Shown here piece by piece: positions 10,838-18,776 of a stretch of DNA of 64,000 nucleotides. The translations under genes were made by a program, and so were the position numbers. The stretch is taken from NCBI RefSeq assembly GCF_040833995.1, contig NZ_CP162137.1:1960001-2024000 (forward strand). The letters are read 5' to 3'. The DNA is from Leptospira sp. WS58.C1 (GTDB lineage: Bacteria > Spirochaetota > Leptospiria > Leptospirales > Leptospiraceae). The stretch's first letter is position 1, and every line of letters starts with the position of its first letter. The notes beneath the pieces were generated by a model. That model worked only from the letters and a program-made list of their open reading frames with translations, did not search any database and was not told where the DNA came from.

Positions 10838-12064
10838 ATGGCTCTTTATACTTATACCGCATTTAACAAAAAGGGAAAGGAAGAGAAGGGGATTATCGAC
10901 GCCCCAAGTATCCTTTCGGCGAGAGCTAAACTCAAAAGTAAAGGTTTCTATGTTCGTCAAATTTCCGAGGACGCGGAAAGAAAGGATAGAGAACTTTTTC
11001 CATTCTTAGCTAGACTTCTTTATAGAGTCCCGAAAAAGATCATAGGTCTTTTTTCGAGACAGCTCGGAACTCTATTGGGTGCGGGGATTCCTCTAGATAA
11101 ATCTCTCTCTAGTATCATTGAACAAACTGATCACGAAGTTTTTAGAAAAGTAGTGATCGCAATGCAGGCGGATATCACAGAAGGAAGTTCCTTATCTGAT
11201 TCGATGAGAAAACATCCGGACGTATTCCCAAATCAGTATCCTTCTCTTGTTTCCGTGGGAGAAAGAACAGGTGATTACGAAACTGCACTCATTCGTCTCG
11301 CAGAGATGGAAGACAAAAATCTTCAGTTAAAAGCCAAGGTCACCACTGCGCTCGTTTATCCCGGAATTATTTTCTGCCTTTTACAGATCGTGATCATCTT
11401 CCTACTCACCACAGTTGTCCCTCAAATCGAACATCTATTCGTGGAGTTTAACGCAACTCTTCCTATGATCACTCAGATCGTGATCGGAAGTTCCAAGATC
11501 CTAACCGGATATTGGTTTCTTATCTTTCCTGCAATCGGTGCTGCAGTAATCGGATTTTTCTTTTATAAATCCACTCCGGAAGGTAAGGAAAAATGGGAGA
11601 AATTCGTTCTTAGAATACCCATTATCCGAACCCTGAATAAAAAAGTCCTTATATCCAATTTCGCCAGGAATCTTGGGATCCTTCTCACAAACAGGGTTCC
11701 CTTGATCATTTCTCTCCAAATTGTGGAACAAATCGTAAATCATTCCGTTTTCGGACAAGAAATACGGAATGCATGCGAAAGAATCCGAGAAGGAGAGAAA
11801 CTTTCCGCAGCATTCACAGGGTCAGAGATATTACCACAACTAGTCTTAGGTATGATGTCCGCCGGAGAAGTTTCGGATAGAGTCCCCGAGATGTTGAATA
11901 AGCTCGCGGAAATTTATGACCAGGAAGTGGATTCCGCTTTAAAAAATGCAACCCAGGCAATCGAACCTTTGATGCTTGTTTTTATGGGATTTGCGATCGG
12001 TATCATTATGGCGGCGATCATCGTTCCGATGTTCAGCTTGACCCAGAACTTACAAGGTATATAA
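10838..12064 (+). CDS. gspF: Type II secretion inner-membrane protein GspF
   Basis: 408 residues, the typical length. GspF is the polytopic core of the inner-membrane platform and contacts GspE and GspL. The N-terminus (YTYTAFNKKGKEEKGIIDAPS) is characteristic. Two homologous helical T2SF domains are seen, with FSRQLGTLLGAGIPLDKSL in the first and FARNLGILLTNRVPLIISL in the second. Three membrane segments lie near 170-195, 215-240 and 378-400. Twelve bases separate it from gspE. Confidence 0.96.
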   Translation: MALYTYTAFNKKGKEEKGIIDAPSILSARAKLKSKGFYVRQISEDAERKDRELFPFLARLLYRVPKKIIGLFSRQLGTLLGAGIPLDKSLSSIIEQTDHEVFRKVVIAMQADITEGSSLSDSMRKHPDVFPNQYPSLVSVGERTGDYETALIRLAEMEDKNLQLKAKVTTALVYPGIIFCLLQIVIIFLLTTVVPQIEHLFVEFNATLPMITQIVIGSSKILTGYWFLIFPAIGAAVIGFFFYKSTPEGKEKWEKFVLRIPIIRTLNKKVLISNFARNLGILLTNRVPLIISLQIVEQIVNHSVFGQEIRNACERIREGEKLSAAFTGSEILPQLVLGMMSAGEVSDRVPEMLNKLAEIYDQEVDSALKNATQAIEPLMLVFMGFAIGIIMAAIIVPMFSLTQNLQGI

Positions 12065-12087
12065 CAATAGAAATAGGAGAACCGACT

Positions 12088-12570
12088 TTGAAAACGGGAA
12101 ACAAACGGAGAAAAGGATTCACTCTTATCGAATTGGCGATCGTAGTCGCCATCTTAGGTGCTTTGATGACTATCATTCTTGTCAGTGTGGATTTCGGTGG
12201 AGTGAGTATCGAAACCGCAAAGATGAAGATCAAAAAAGACAAACAGGAACTTAGACTACATCTAGAAAGATACGCTTCCAAATTCGGAAGTTATCCAACC
12301 GAAGAGCAAGGACTAGACGCGTTAGTGGAAAGACCGACTACCGGAGAAATTCCTGAGACCTGGATCCCGATGGTAAGCAGCAAGGATTCCATCAACGATC
12401 CATGGAAAAACCCATACAAACTCCGATACGATGGAGCGGGCGAAATCCAGATCATTACGTTTGGTCAGGATAAAGTAGAAGGTGGAGAAGGTTTAAATTC
12501 AGACTTCGATATCACTAAAGAAGAGCAATATCCTCCTCAGTTCACTTCCTCATCCGGTTCTAAAAAATAA
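12088..12570 (+). CDS. gspG: Major pseudopilin GspG
   Basis: 160 residues. GspG is the main subunit of the periplasmic pseudopilus. A short basic leader precedes the prepilin cleavage motif KG/FTLIELAIVVAILGALM with Glu at +5. The C-terminal part has the GspG calcium-site region (DPWKNPYKLRY, then GQDKVEGGEGLNSDFDI). The start is TTG at 12088 with AGGAGA 7 bases upstream; no ATG or GTG is available before the cleavage motif. Confidence 0.96.
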   Translation: MKTGNKRRKGFTLIELAIVVAILGALMTIILVSVDFGGVSIETAKMKIKKDKQELRLHLERYASKFGSYPTEEQGLDALVERPTTGEIPETWIPMVSSKDSINDPWKNPYKLRYDGAGEIQIITFGQDKVEGGEGLNSDFDITKEEQYPPQFTSSSGSKK

Positions 12571-12576
12571 ACTAAG

Positions 12577-13146
12577 ATGGGCCCAAGAGCGAAAGGCCGG
12601 ATTCGTTCCGGCTTCACATTGATCGAATTGGGAGTCGCAGTATTCCTGATCGGTGTAATGTTCGCTCTTGTGCTTCCTTCCTTAGTCAATTTACTCACGC
12701 CAGGTGCCCAAGAAGAAGCGATGTTACTACATGACGTTGTGAACTTCTGCTTTCGTAGGGCAAAAATCAACCAACGGACAGTCTACCTAGAGCTAAACGT
12801 GGATACGGAAACGTATACCATCATCGATATAGAAAGGGACGAGACCGGCTTGAAAGAAGTCCCGGTATTCCAGGACAGGGAACTTCCAAGTTCTTCCGCG
12901 ATCGTGGACGTAATGGATGGACGAGGTTACAGATACAATACCGGAAAGATCCGCATTCCGTTCTCTCCTATGGCGGTGGCGGAAGATTTTTATATCCATT
13001 TAGGTCCCGATCCGGAGATCACAAGGACACTGATCGTCAAACGTTACGGCGGGAAATCGGAAATAGAGGACGGGGAAGTCGTAATCTCCAAGGAACAATT
13101 GGAAGAATACAAACGTAGTGAACAATATGGCACGAGTAAGTTTTAA
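12577..13146 (+). CDS. gspH: Minor pseudopilin GspH-like
   Basis: 189 residues. The leader RIRSG/FTLIELGVAVFLIGVMFALVLP carries Glu at +5 and a hydrophobic helix, as in all class III pilins. The rest is a beta-rich domain (RAKINQRTVYLELNVDTETYTI) that resembles the GspH/FimT fold. Its position between gspG and gspI supports GspH. It starts 6 bases after gspG and overlaps gspI by about 20 bases. Confidence 0.85.
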   Translation: MGPRAKGRIRSGFTLIELGVAVFLIGVMFALVLPSLVNLLTPGAQEEAMLLHDVVNFCFRRAKINQRTVYLELNVDTETYTIIDIERDETGLKEVPVFQDRELPSSSAIVDVMDGRGYRYNTGKIRIPFSPMAVAEDFYIHLGPDPEITRTLIVKRYGGKSEIEDGEVVISKEQLEEYKRSEQYGTSKF

Positions 13147-13675
13147 AAAAAGGAATCCTCTTAAAAAGAGACAGGGGTTTACTATTTTAGAAATGACCTT
13201 GGCGTTTGCACTCGCCGCAGGTTGGCTTCTCTATGTGCTGATGGTGGTTTCGGAAGGTATACGTCTTAAAAAAGTAGCGGCGCTCCAAATGGAAGCCACT
13301 CATTTAGCGAAAATTAAAATGGCTCAGATTGATTCTGCCACCATTTTGCAAGCCGACACTAGTTCAGGAGAAATTCCCGGATACCAAGACTGGAAATTTA
13401 CTACGATCATTAAAGAAGAGAATCTAGATCTTCTAAAAATGGCAGGAAAGGAAAGCGGGAAAAAACCGGAGGATCTATTAGGTGGTGCAAACTCCAGTAT
13501 GAATCAGCTCATCGCGAAACGTACGGGTAATAACCAGGGATCCGCAACGGGTGGACTCATCGCTGTCTTCCATATATATGTAACGATAGAATACCCCACA
13601 GGCGGAAGAGACAACCAGGGAATACCGGTTAAGGAACAGTACACCATCGAGACCTATAAGGCGAGGATGAACTGA
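13127..13675 (+). CDS. gspI: Minor pseudopilin GspI-like
   Basis: 182 residues from the ATG at 13127; a GTG at 13118 is also in frame. The leader KKRQG/FTILEMTLAFALAAGWLLYVLM has Glu at +5. GspI together with GspJ and GspK forms the tip of the pseudopilus and starts its assembly. The segment EATHLAKIKMAQID matches the conserved helix after the GspI hydrophobic stretch, where residues of the type A..LA..KM are common. An internal low-complexity GGANSSMNQ...GNNQGSATGG loop is unusual. Confidence 0.85.
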   Translation: MARVSFKKRNPLKKRQGFTILEMTLAFALAAGWLLYVLMVVSEGIRLKKVAALQMEATHLAKIKMAQIDSATILQADTSSGEIPGYQDWKFTTIIKEENLDLLKMAGKESGKKPEDLLGGANSSMNQLIAKRTGNNQGSATGGLIAVFHIYVTIEYPTGGRDNQGIPVKEQYTIETYKARMN

Positions 13676-13676
13676 T

Positions 13677-14372
13677 TTGGAACATTCTTCTTACCATTCT
13701 ACTTTTCTTAAGTTTTTTCGAAAAGGAAAAAGGTCCGGATTTACATTAATCGAACTAACCATCGTAGCCGCCTTATTGGGTGTTTTACTCGGAATGGTAT
13801 TCGGGACTTACGCAACCATTTTAAAAGTCACTCGTCCTTCGTCAGGCTCGGAAGGTGTGGATCGAGAAAAAGCGATCTCGGTCATAGAGAATATTAGAAG
13901 CACTTTGACTATGGCATTCTATTTCCAAACGGAAAAAAATCTGGTATTTGTAAGTAGAAGAGGACGCAAATCGGAAGATGGACCAAGACATCCCGGAGAA
14001 AGTACTAAAGATCATTTTATCGTATTCGCTGCGGTCCATCCAAACTCGGAAGAAGTCGCTCTTCCGGAAGTAAGAGAAGTGGAATATTATCTAAAACAAA
14101 AGGACGGCACAGATTATTATAAATTAATGAGAAGAGAAGATGAGATCGTGGATCGTTATCCTTTCGTAGGCGGACAAGAATACGAATTATTGGATAACGT
14201 AAAATCTCTCTCTTTTAAATTTTCCAAAACGGGAAAAGAATGGGAAGAAGAGTGGGATTCTTTCCAAAGAAAAAGTATCCCTCGCCTTATACGAATTGAG
14301 ATCATCGCGAATATGGGAAATAAGGAAAGACGTTTTGAAACTCTTGCCTTTCCGGGAATGCTTCTGAAATGA
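13677..14372 (+). CDS. gspJ: Minor pseudopilin GspJ-like
   Basis: 231 residues. The leader KRSG/FTLIELTIVAALLGVLLGMVFGTYA has Glu at +5. The rest is a larger beta-rich domain, as expected for GspJ. The likely start is TTG at 13677, one base after the gspI stop; no ATG lies before the prepilin motif. The leader is rather long (about 20 residues). The end overlaps gspK as ATGA. Confidence 0.83.
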   Translation: MEHSSYHSTFLKFFRKGKRSGFTLIELTIVAALLGVLLGMVFGTYATILKVTRPSSGSEGVDREKAISVIENIRSTLTMAFYFQTEKNLVFVSRRGRKSEDGPRHPGESTKDHFIVFAAVHPNSEEVALPEVREVEYYLKQKDGTDYYKLMRREDEIVDRYPFVGGQEYELLDNVKSLSFKFSKTGKEWEEEWDSFQRKSIPRLIRIEIIANMGNKERRFETLAFPGMLLK

Positions 14373-15499
14373 ACTCAGGACTTGGGTTAAAGGGCAGAAG
14401 ATTCTCCAGAAGAAGGGGAGCAATAGTCATGCTCCTAGTCGGAGGTATAGGTGTAGCCGCCTTAACTACCACCTTGGACTTTGCGGAAAGATCCATGGCA
14501 GAATATAAAATTTCCCAAGGAGAAATGTCGGGTTTCAAGGCTTCTCTTTTAGCTAAAGCCGGGTTCCAAGGAGCTTTGGCAGCACTTAGAAAAATCCCGG
14601 AAGAACAATTATACCAATCCGGGATCGGCCTAAATCCACCTCCGGTTCCCATGGGAGGTGGATGGATCTATTATAAGATCCAAGGAGAAGATGGAAAAAT
14701 TAACCTGAATTCAATCTTCAATGCGGACACAAAAGAATTGAATTTAAGAAACCAAGAAATGGCTCAGAGACTTCTGGAACGTTTAGGAATGAAAAGGGAT
14801 CTTTTCAATCCAGTCGTAGATTGGCTGGACGACGACAGCCAGGGAAATTTTGAAATTTCCTATTATGAAAAACTGAACCCGCCGAGAAAAATCAAAAATG
14901 GGTACATGTACTCTCTTTCCGAGCTTACTTCAGTAAAAGGATTCAATCCTAAAATTGTATATGGATCCCAAAAACCGCCTGACTATGAACAAAAATATTC
15001 AAAGGACTTTATGTCCGACGAGGAAAAAAGCCTGATCGGTGAGTCCGATTTCGTTTTGGCAAATAATTTAACCGCATTTGTCCCATTCCAGAGGAACTAT
15101 GATGATAGAATCAACTTGAACGCCGCACCGTACTTCGTTTTAATGTCTCTATCCGATTTTATGAACCGCCAATCCGTTCTTCAGATCATGAAAATGAAAA
15201 TCAAAAAGGGCGGTTACTTAAAGGAAATTAAGGACCTGGAGACTATTCCGGAATTCCAGATACCTTCCGTAGGCGGACTTTCCCTTTACAAAGAATTAGC
15301 TGGAGAAGGAACCGATGTTTCCGGTGGTAGGATCAAAACAAAGGGTGAAATATTCCGGATCAGCGCCGTCGGGGAAGTAGAAAGAAACTACAATAGTAAA
15401 AAAAGTTCCGATGTTATGAAAGGGCCTAAGATCGTTCGTAGGATCACGGGAATTTTCGACCTGACCAATAACCTGATGTTATATTATAGAGAAGATTAA
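14369..15499 (+). CDS. gspK: Minor pseudopilin GspK
   Basis: 376 residues. GspK caps the pseudopilus tip and is known for its long size and for lacking Glu at +5. Here the leader is GRRFSRRRG/AIVMLLVGGIGVAALTTTL, without Glu+5. An alpha-helical domain follows with DGKINLNSIFN and VVDWLDDDSQ, segments typical of GspK (DLNARFN and DWLDPD types), and a later INLNAAPYFVLMSL that matches the conserved INLNTA motif. It is translationally coupled to gspJ and gspL. Confidence 0.9.
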   Translation: MNSGLGLKGRRFSRRRGAIVMLLVGGIGVAALTTTLDFAERSMAEYKISQGEMSGFKASLLAKAGFQGALAALRKIPEEQLYQSGIGLNPPPVPMGGGWIYYKIQGEDGKINLNSIFNADTKELNLRNQEMAQRLLERLGMKRDLFNPVVDWLDDDSQGNFEISYYEKLNPPRKIKNGYMYSLSELTSVKGFNPKIVYGSQKPPDYEQKYSKDFMSDEEKSLIGESDFVLANNLTAFVPFQRNYDDRINLNAAPYFVLMSLSDFMNRQSVLQIMKMKIKKGGYLKEIKDLETIPEFQIPSVGGLSLYKELAGEGTDVSGGRIKTKGEIFRISAVGEVERNYNSKKSSDVMKGPKIVRRITGIFDLTNNLMLYYRED

Positions 15500-17115
15500 T
15501 GTTCTTATACGAAAAGTTTTTAACCGTAGATTACGGTACGAATTCCGTTAAAGGTGTACTATTCCAGAGAGTGGCAGGGAACTTGACGATGCTGAGAGCC
15601 GAGTCTATGCCTATTTCCAAAATGGAAGAAAAGGAATACGAAACCAATGTACTTCGATTTATAAACACCTATTTTGCGGAAGAACATGCGATCGTACTTT
15701 CTCTTTCTTTAGACAGACTTTTTGTGAGAGAGATCTCCATTCCGTTGACCACCGAAAAAGCGGTCCGAGAAGTGATCCCTTTCGAGATAGAAAGTAGGGT
15801 CCCTTTTCCAATGGAAACCGTAGAAGTATTAGGTTCCGTATGGAGAATCGACCAGGAAAAGTCGGATGTAATCACTTATACTTCCCATCATTCAGAATTC
15901 GACACATTAGCTTCTCCATTTCTAGATTCCAGTCTTGTATTTCGCGGGATCTTTGTGGATTCGGTCTGTTTGGGCTCGATCATCTCAAAACATTTACACA
16001 AAGAGATCCAATTTACAAATGTCGCTCAGTTGGATATCGGCGGTAAAAAGTCCATCTTGAATGTGACCAAGGATGGAAAGATCGCACATACCCGTTTTCT
16101 TTCCGTGGGCGGAGACACTCTTACGGAAGAAATTTCCAAGGCATTAAAGATCCCTAAAGATAAGGCGGAAGCATTAAAGACTAGTATCCAATTCGAGCCG
16201 TTCCATTCTCCGGAGGACGGTTTGAACTTATTCGCAAAAGAATACAAACTCAAAGTTGCGGATATTAAAAAAGCATTCTCTATCTGTCAGGAATTTTTCA
16301 CTTCTTTAAGCGAAGAAGTTCGCAGAAGTTTTCTCTCATTAGAAGAAACCGAAAGACCGGAAGCTATTTATCTTTCCGGAGAGGGAAGTAAGGTCCGAGA
16401 CCTGGAATCCTTCCTAGGAGAGAATTTAGGGATCCAAGCTAGAAGGTACGATTTTTTAGGTACTGATCCGGACAGATTTGCCACTTGTTACGGAATGGCC
16501 TACCATCTGATCCAATCCAAAAAATCTAAAATAGATTTTTTGGAAACCCCTTATGTAAAAAGGTTAAACAAGAACTTATTCGATATCAGCATATTCAAAC
16601 CTCATATCATCCTCAGTTCGGTTTCTTTAGTATTATTGATCGGAGTATTTTTTTTAGGGATCATATCCGATAAGAGAACTCTCGCAGCCGCAAACAAAGT
16701 TTTGGCGGAAAAAGTAAAATCCAGCACAGGTTCTAGCGTTCCTTCCAACAGGGACCCTTTAGAGTTCGCAAAAAGTTTAAGGGACGGGGCGGAAAGAAAA
16801 ACCGAACTTTATCGAAAGTATCTTTCTAAACCGAGTGTATTAGACGTACTACATGAGATTTCCTTAAAATTTCCGGACCCTGGAATGCAGCCCTTCCTAT
16901 TTCAAAGTATCACTTATGACAACGGTTCCGTATCCATCCAAGGTGCGGTAAACGAAATCTCGGAAATAGGAAAAGTGCAGGATTCCTTGGCTCGTTCTCC
17001 CATGTTTAAAAACGTAAAATTAGACAGTAACCGTCCGAATTTCGGACTTAAAACATTTAAAGTCTCCTTTGTGATCAAAATGGAGGTGACCTCTAAAATC
17101 GAAGAGAGCGATTAA
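15499..17115 (+). CDS. gspL: Type II secretion protein GspL (PilM-like actin fold)
   Basis: 538 residues. The first 350 or so form an actin-like cytoplasmic domain resembling PilM (FLTVDYGTNSVKGVLFQ at the start, LDIGGKKSILNVTKDGKIAHTRFLSVGGD in the middle, IYLSGEGSKVRDLESFL). A single membrane segment lies near 368-388, followed by a periplasmic domain with a PilN-like pattern. GspL recruits GspE to the membrane and pairs with GspM. It is longer than proteobacterial GspL. The ATG overlaps the gspK stop by one base. Confidence 0.83.
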   Translation: MFLYEKFLTVDYGTNSVKGVLFQRVAGNLTMLRAESMPISKMEEKEYETNVLRFINTYFAEEHAIVLSLSLDRLFVREISIPLTTEKAVREVIPFEIESRVPFPMETVEVLGSVWRIDQEKSDVITYTSHHSEFDTLASPFLDSSLVFRGIFVDSVCLGSIISKHLHKEIQFTNVAQLDIGGKKSILNVTKDGKIAHTRFLSVGGDTLTEEISKALKIPKDKAEALKTSIQFEPFHSPEDGLNLFAKEYKLKVADIKKAFSICQEFFTSLSEEVRRSFLSLEETERPEAIYLSGEGSKVRDLESFLGENLGIQARRYDFLGTDPDRFATCYGMAYHLIQSKKSKIDFLETPYVKRLNKNLFDISIFKPHIILSSVSLVLLIGVFFLGIISDKRTLAAANKVLAEKVKSSTGSSVPSNRDPLEFAKSLRDGAERKTELYRKYLSKPSVLDVLHEISLKFPDPGMQPFLFQSITYDNGSVSIQGAVNEISEIGKVQDSLARSPMFKNVKLDSNRPNFGLKTFKVSFVIKMEVTSKIEESD

Positions 17116-17127
17116 GAGGGATCGTCT

Positions 17128-17658
17128 ATGTGGCAAAAATTACAACCTAGGGAAAAACTTTTATTACTTATAGCCGCCAGTTTGATCCTTTTCTTACTGG
17201 TCTTTCTAGTTGTACGTAAAGTCTACAGACTAAGGAAAGATCTTTCTGAGACAGTAAATAATACACCAGGTCTGGCCGTACAATTGGATACATATATCTC
17301 CGATTATTTATTCTTCCGATCATTGGAGAATGTGAACACTGGGGAGAACGACCAAAGCGCTTTCGCGGCAAAATTAGAAAGGATCTTTTCCGATAATGGG
17401 GTAAAGGACAGAATTTCCACGATGAGGCCTATCCCTGCAAAAGCGATCGATAAAGGAAAATATCAGGTAATCGTTTTCGAAGTGAATTTAAGAGGTGTCC
17501 CTCTGGAAGACGTTATGTCCGTATTGTATGATATTGATAAGGGCAATAAGGTGAACGCAAGGGTGGAATATTTCCAGACCAATAAACCCTACCAAGATAA
17601 AAATACCTACGACGTGAATCTGAAAATTGCGGCCTATAGTGTCGCTCCCGGAAAATAA
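17128..17658 (+). CDS. gspM: Type II secretion protein GspM-like
   Basis: 176 residues. A short cytoplasmic N-terminus (MWQKLQPREKLLL) and one membrane segment (about 10-30) are followed by a coiled-coil stretch and a small periplasmic domain, the arrangement of GspM/PilO. The sequence WQKLQPREKLLL resembles the typical WxxLsxREr start of GspM. Sequence conservation in this family is low, so topology and position after gspL carry much of the call. Confidence 0.78.
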   Translation: MWQKLQPREKLLLLIAASLILFLLVFLVVRKVYRLRKDLSETVNNTPGLAVQLDTYISDYLFFRSLENVNTGENDQSAFAAKLERIFSDNGVKDRISTMRPIPAKAIDKGKYQVIVFEVNLRGVPLEDVMSVLYDIDKGNKVNARVEYFQTNKPYQDKNTYDVNLKIAAYSVAPGK

Positions 17659-17659
17659 G

Positions 17660-18619
17660 ATGGCCCGCCCAAAAAAAATTGAATTAGAAGAAGAGGAAGA
17701 ACTTATTTCCAACGAGGAAGAAGAATTTCTCACAATGGAATTGGAGGAATTACCTCCTGAAGGATTAGAGGAGGAAGAAACTCCTAGATTTTCCCTCAAA
17801 CAAAAACTCATCTTGATCGGAAGCGGCACAGTTTCCTTTCTTCTTTTTCTGATCCTATTATTCCCTTACGAAAATATAGTCCGTCAGTTCATGAACTCCT
17901 CTTCCGGACAACCGAGCAGCGTATTTTTTAACGAATTATCCGTCTCCGTTCTACTCGGAAAGGTTTCCGTAAAATCCATGGAGATCATGGGCCAATCATT
18001 CAAGATCAGATCAAAAGACGCTCAGATCAAGGCGGGACTTTTTTCCCTACTGAGAAAAAGGGTTAACGGTGATTTCGAAATTGAGGAATTGGAACTAGAC
18101 TACGACGGTCAAACTCTCGGCAACATAGGAGAGTTGGAAGGCCATTTGCGGTTGGATTCACTGAGTGTGCCTGCAAGCAGATTTGCCGGAGCATTCTCGC
18201 TCAAAATGCCGGAAGGAAAATTCGGATCCTTTCCCAATCTTCCGGAAATTCCTTTTATCGGAAAAATTGAGAACTTTTTCGTAAATAAGATACTCATCAC
18301 TTCCAAAATCGACCAAGGAATGGTGGAATTCGAAGAATTTATTATAGATACTTCGGTCGCAAGATTGGATTTACACGGAAATATTCGGCTTTCCGATTCT
18401 TTCTCCAATTCCCAATTGAACCTAAGAGCCTGTTTCGAGTTAGAAAGAAATTTTGCCTCAGCGGCAGAAAACCAGATTATAGTGGGTGCATTGGATCTTC
18501 TGGAAAAAAGCGGTAATGGAAAATGTATCCCTGTTACCGGATCTTTCCAAAGACCTGAATTTAAGATCCCAGGCCTGAATGCTCCGGCTGGTTTGCCAGG
18601 GGCTGGTCCTATTCCGTAA
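17660..18619 (+). CDS. gspN: Type II secretion protein GspN, large type
   Basis: 319 residues from ATG 17660, one base after the gspM stop. The N-terminal 50 residues are extremely acidic (runs of Glu). A membrane segment lies near 55-77, and the rest is a periplasmic repeat-rich beta domain with residues like IEELELDYDGQTLGNIGELEGHLRLD, similar to AsmA/GspN-type proteins. The long acidic cytoplasmic tail is not found in proteobacterial GspN. It is the last gene of the operon and is followed by a terminator. Confidence 0.75.
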   Translation: MARPKKIELEEEEELISNEEEEFLTMELEELPPEGLEEEETPRFSLKQKLILIGSGTVSFLLFLILLFPYENIVRQFMNSSSGQPSSVFFNELSVSVLLGKVSVKSMEIMGQSFKIRSKDAQIKAGLFSLLRKRVNGDFEIEELELDYDGQTLGNIGELEGHLRLDSLSVPASRFAGAFSLKMPEGKFGSFPNLPEIPFIGKIENFFVNKILITSKIDQGMVEFEEFIIDTSVARLDLHGNIRLSDSFSNSQLNLRACFELERNFASAAENQIIVGALDLLEKSGNGKCIPVTGSFQRPEFKIPGLNAPAGLPGAGPIP

Positions 18620-18695
18620 TAATGCTAGTTTTTTGAACTTCTCCTGAACAGTTTAGAAGAGATAGAAGAGAATATTCAGTTTTTTTAAAGATATT

Positions 18696-18733
18696 AAAAA
18701 ACCTCGGGTGAAATTATTCACTCGAGGTTTTTT
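18696..18733. terminator. Bidirectional terminator between gspN and nrdJ
   Basis: AAAAAACCTCG and GGTGA pair with TCACTCGAGGTTTTTT around a short AT loop. Runs of A on the left and of T on the right let it serve both convergent genes. Confidence 0.88.
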
Positions 18734-18776
18734 AATTTTAGACCTTAAGCAAAGGCCTTCCAGATCGGCTCTTAGA

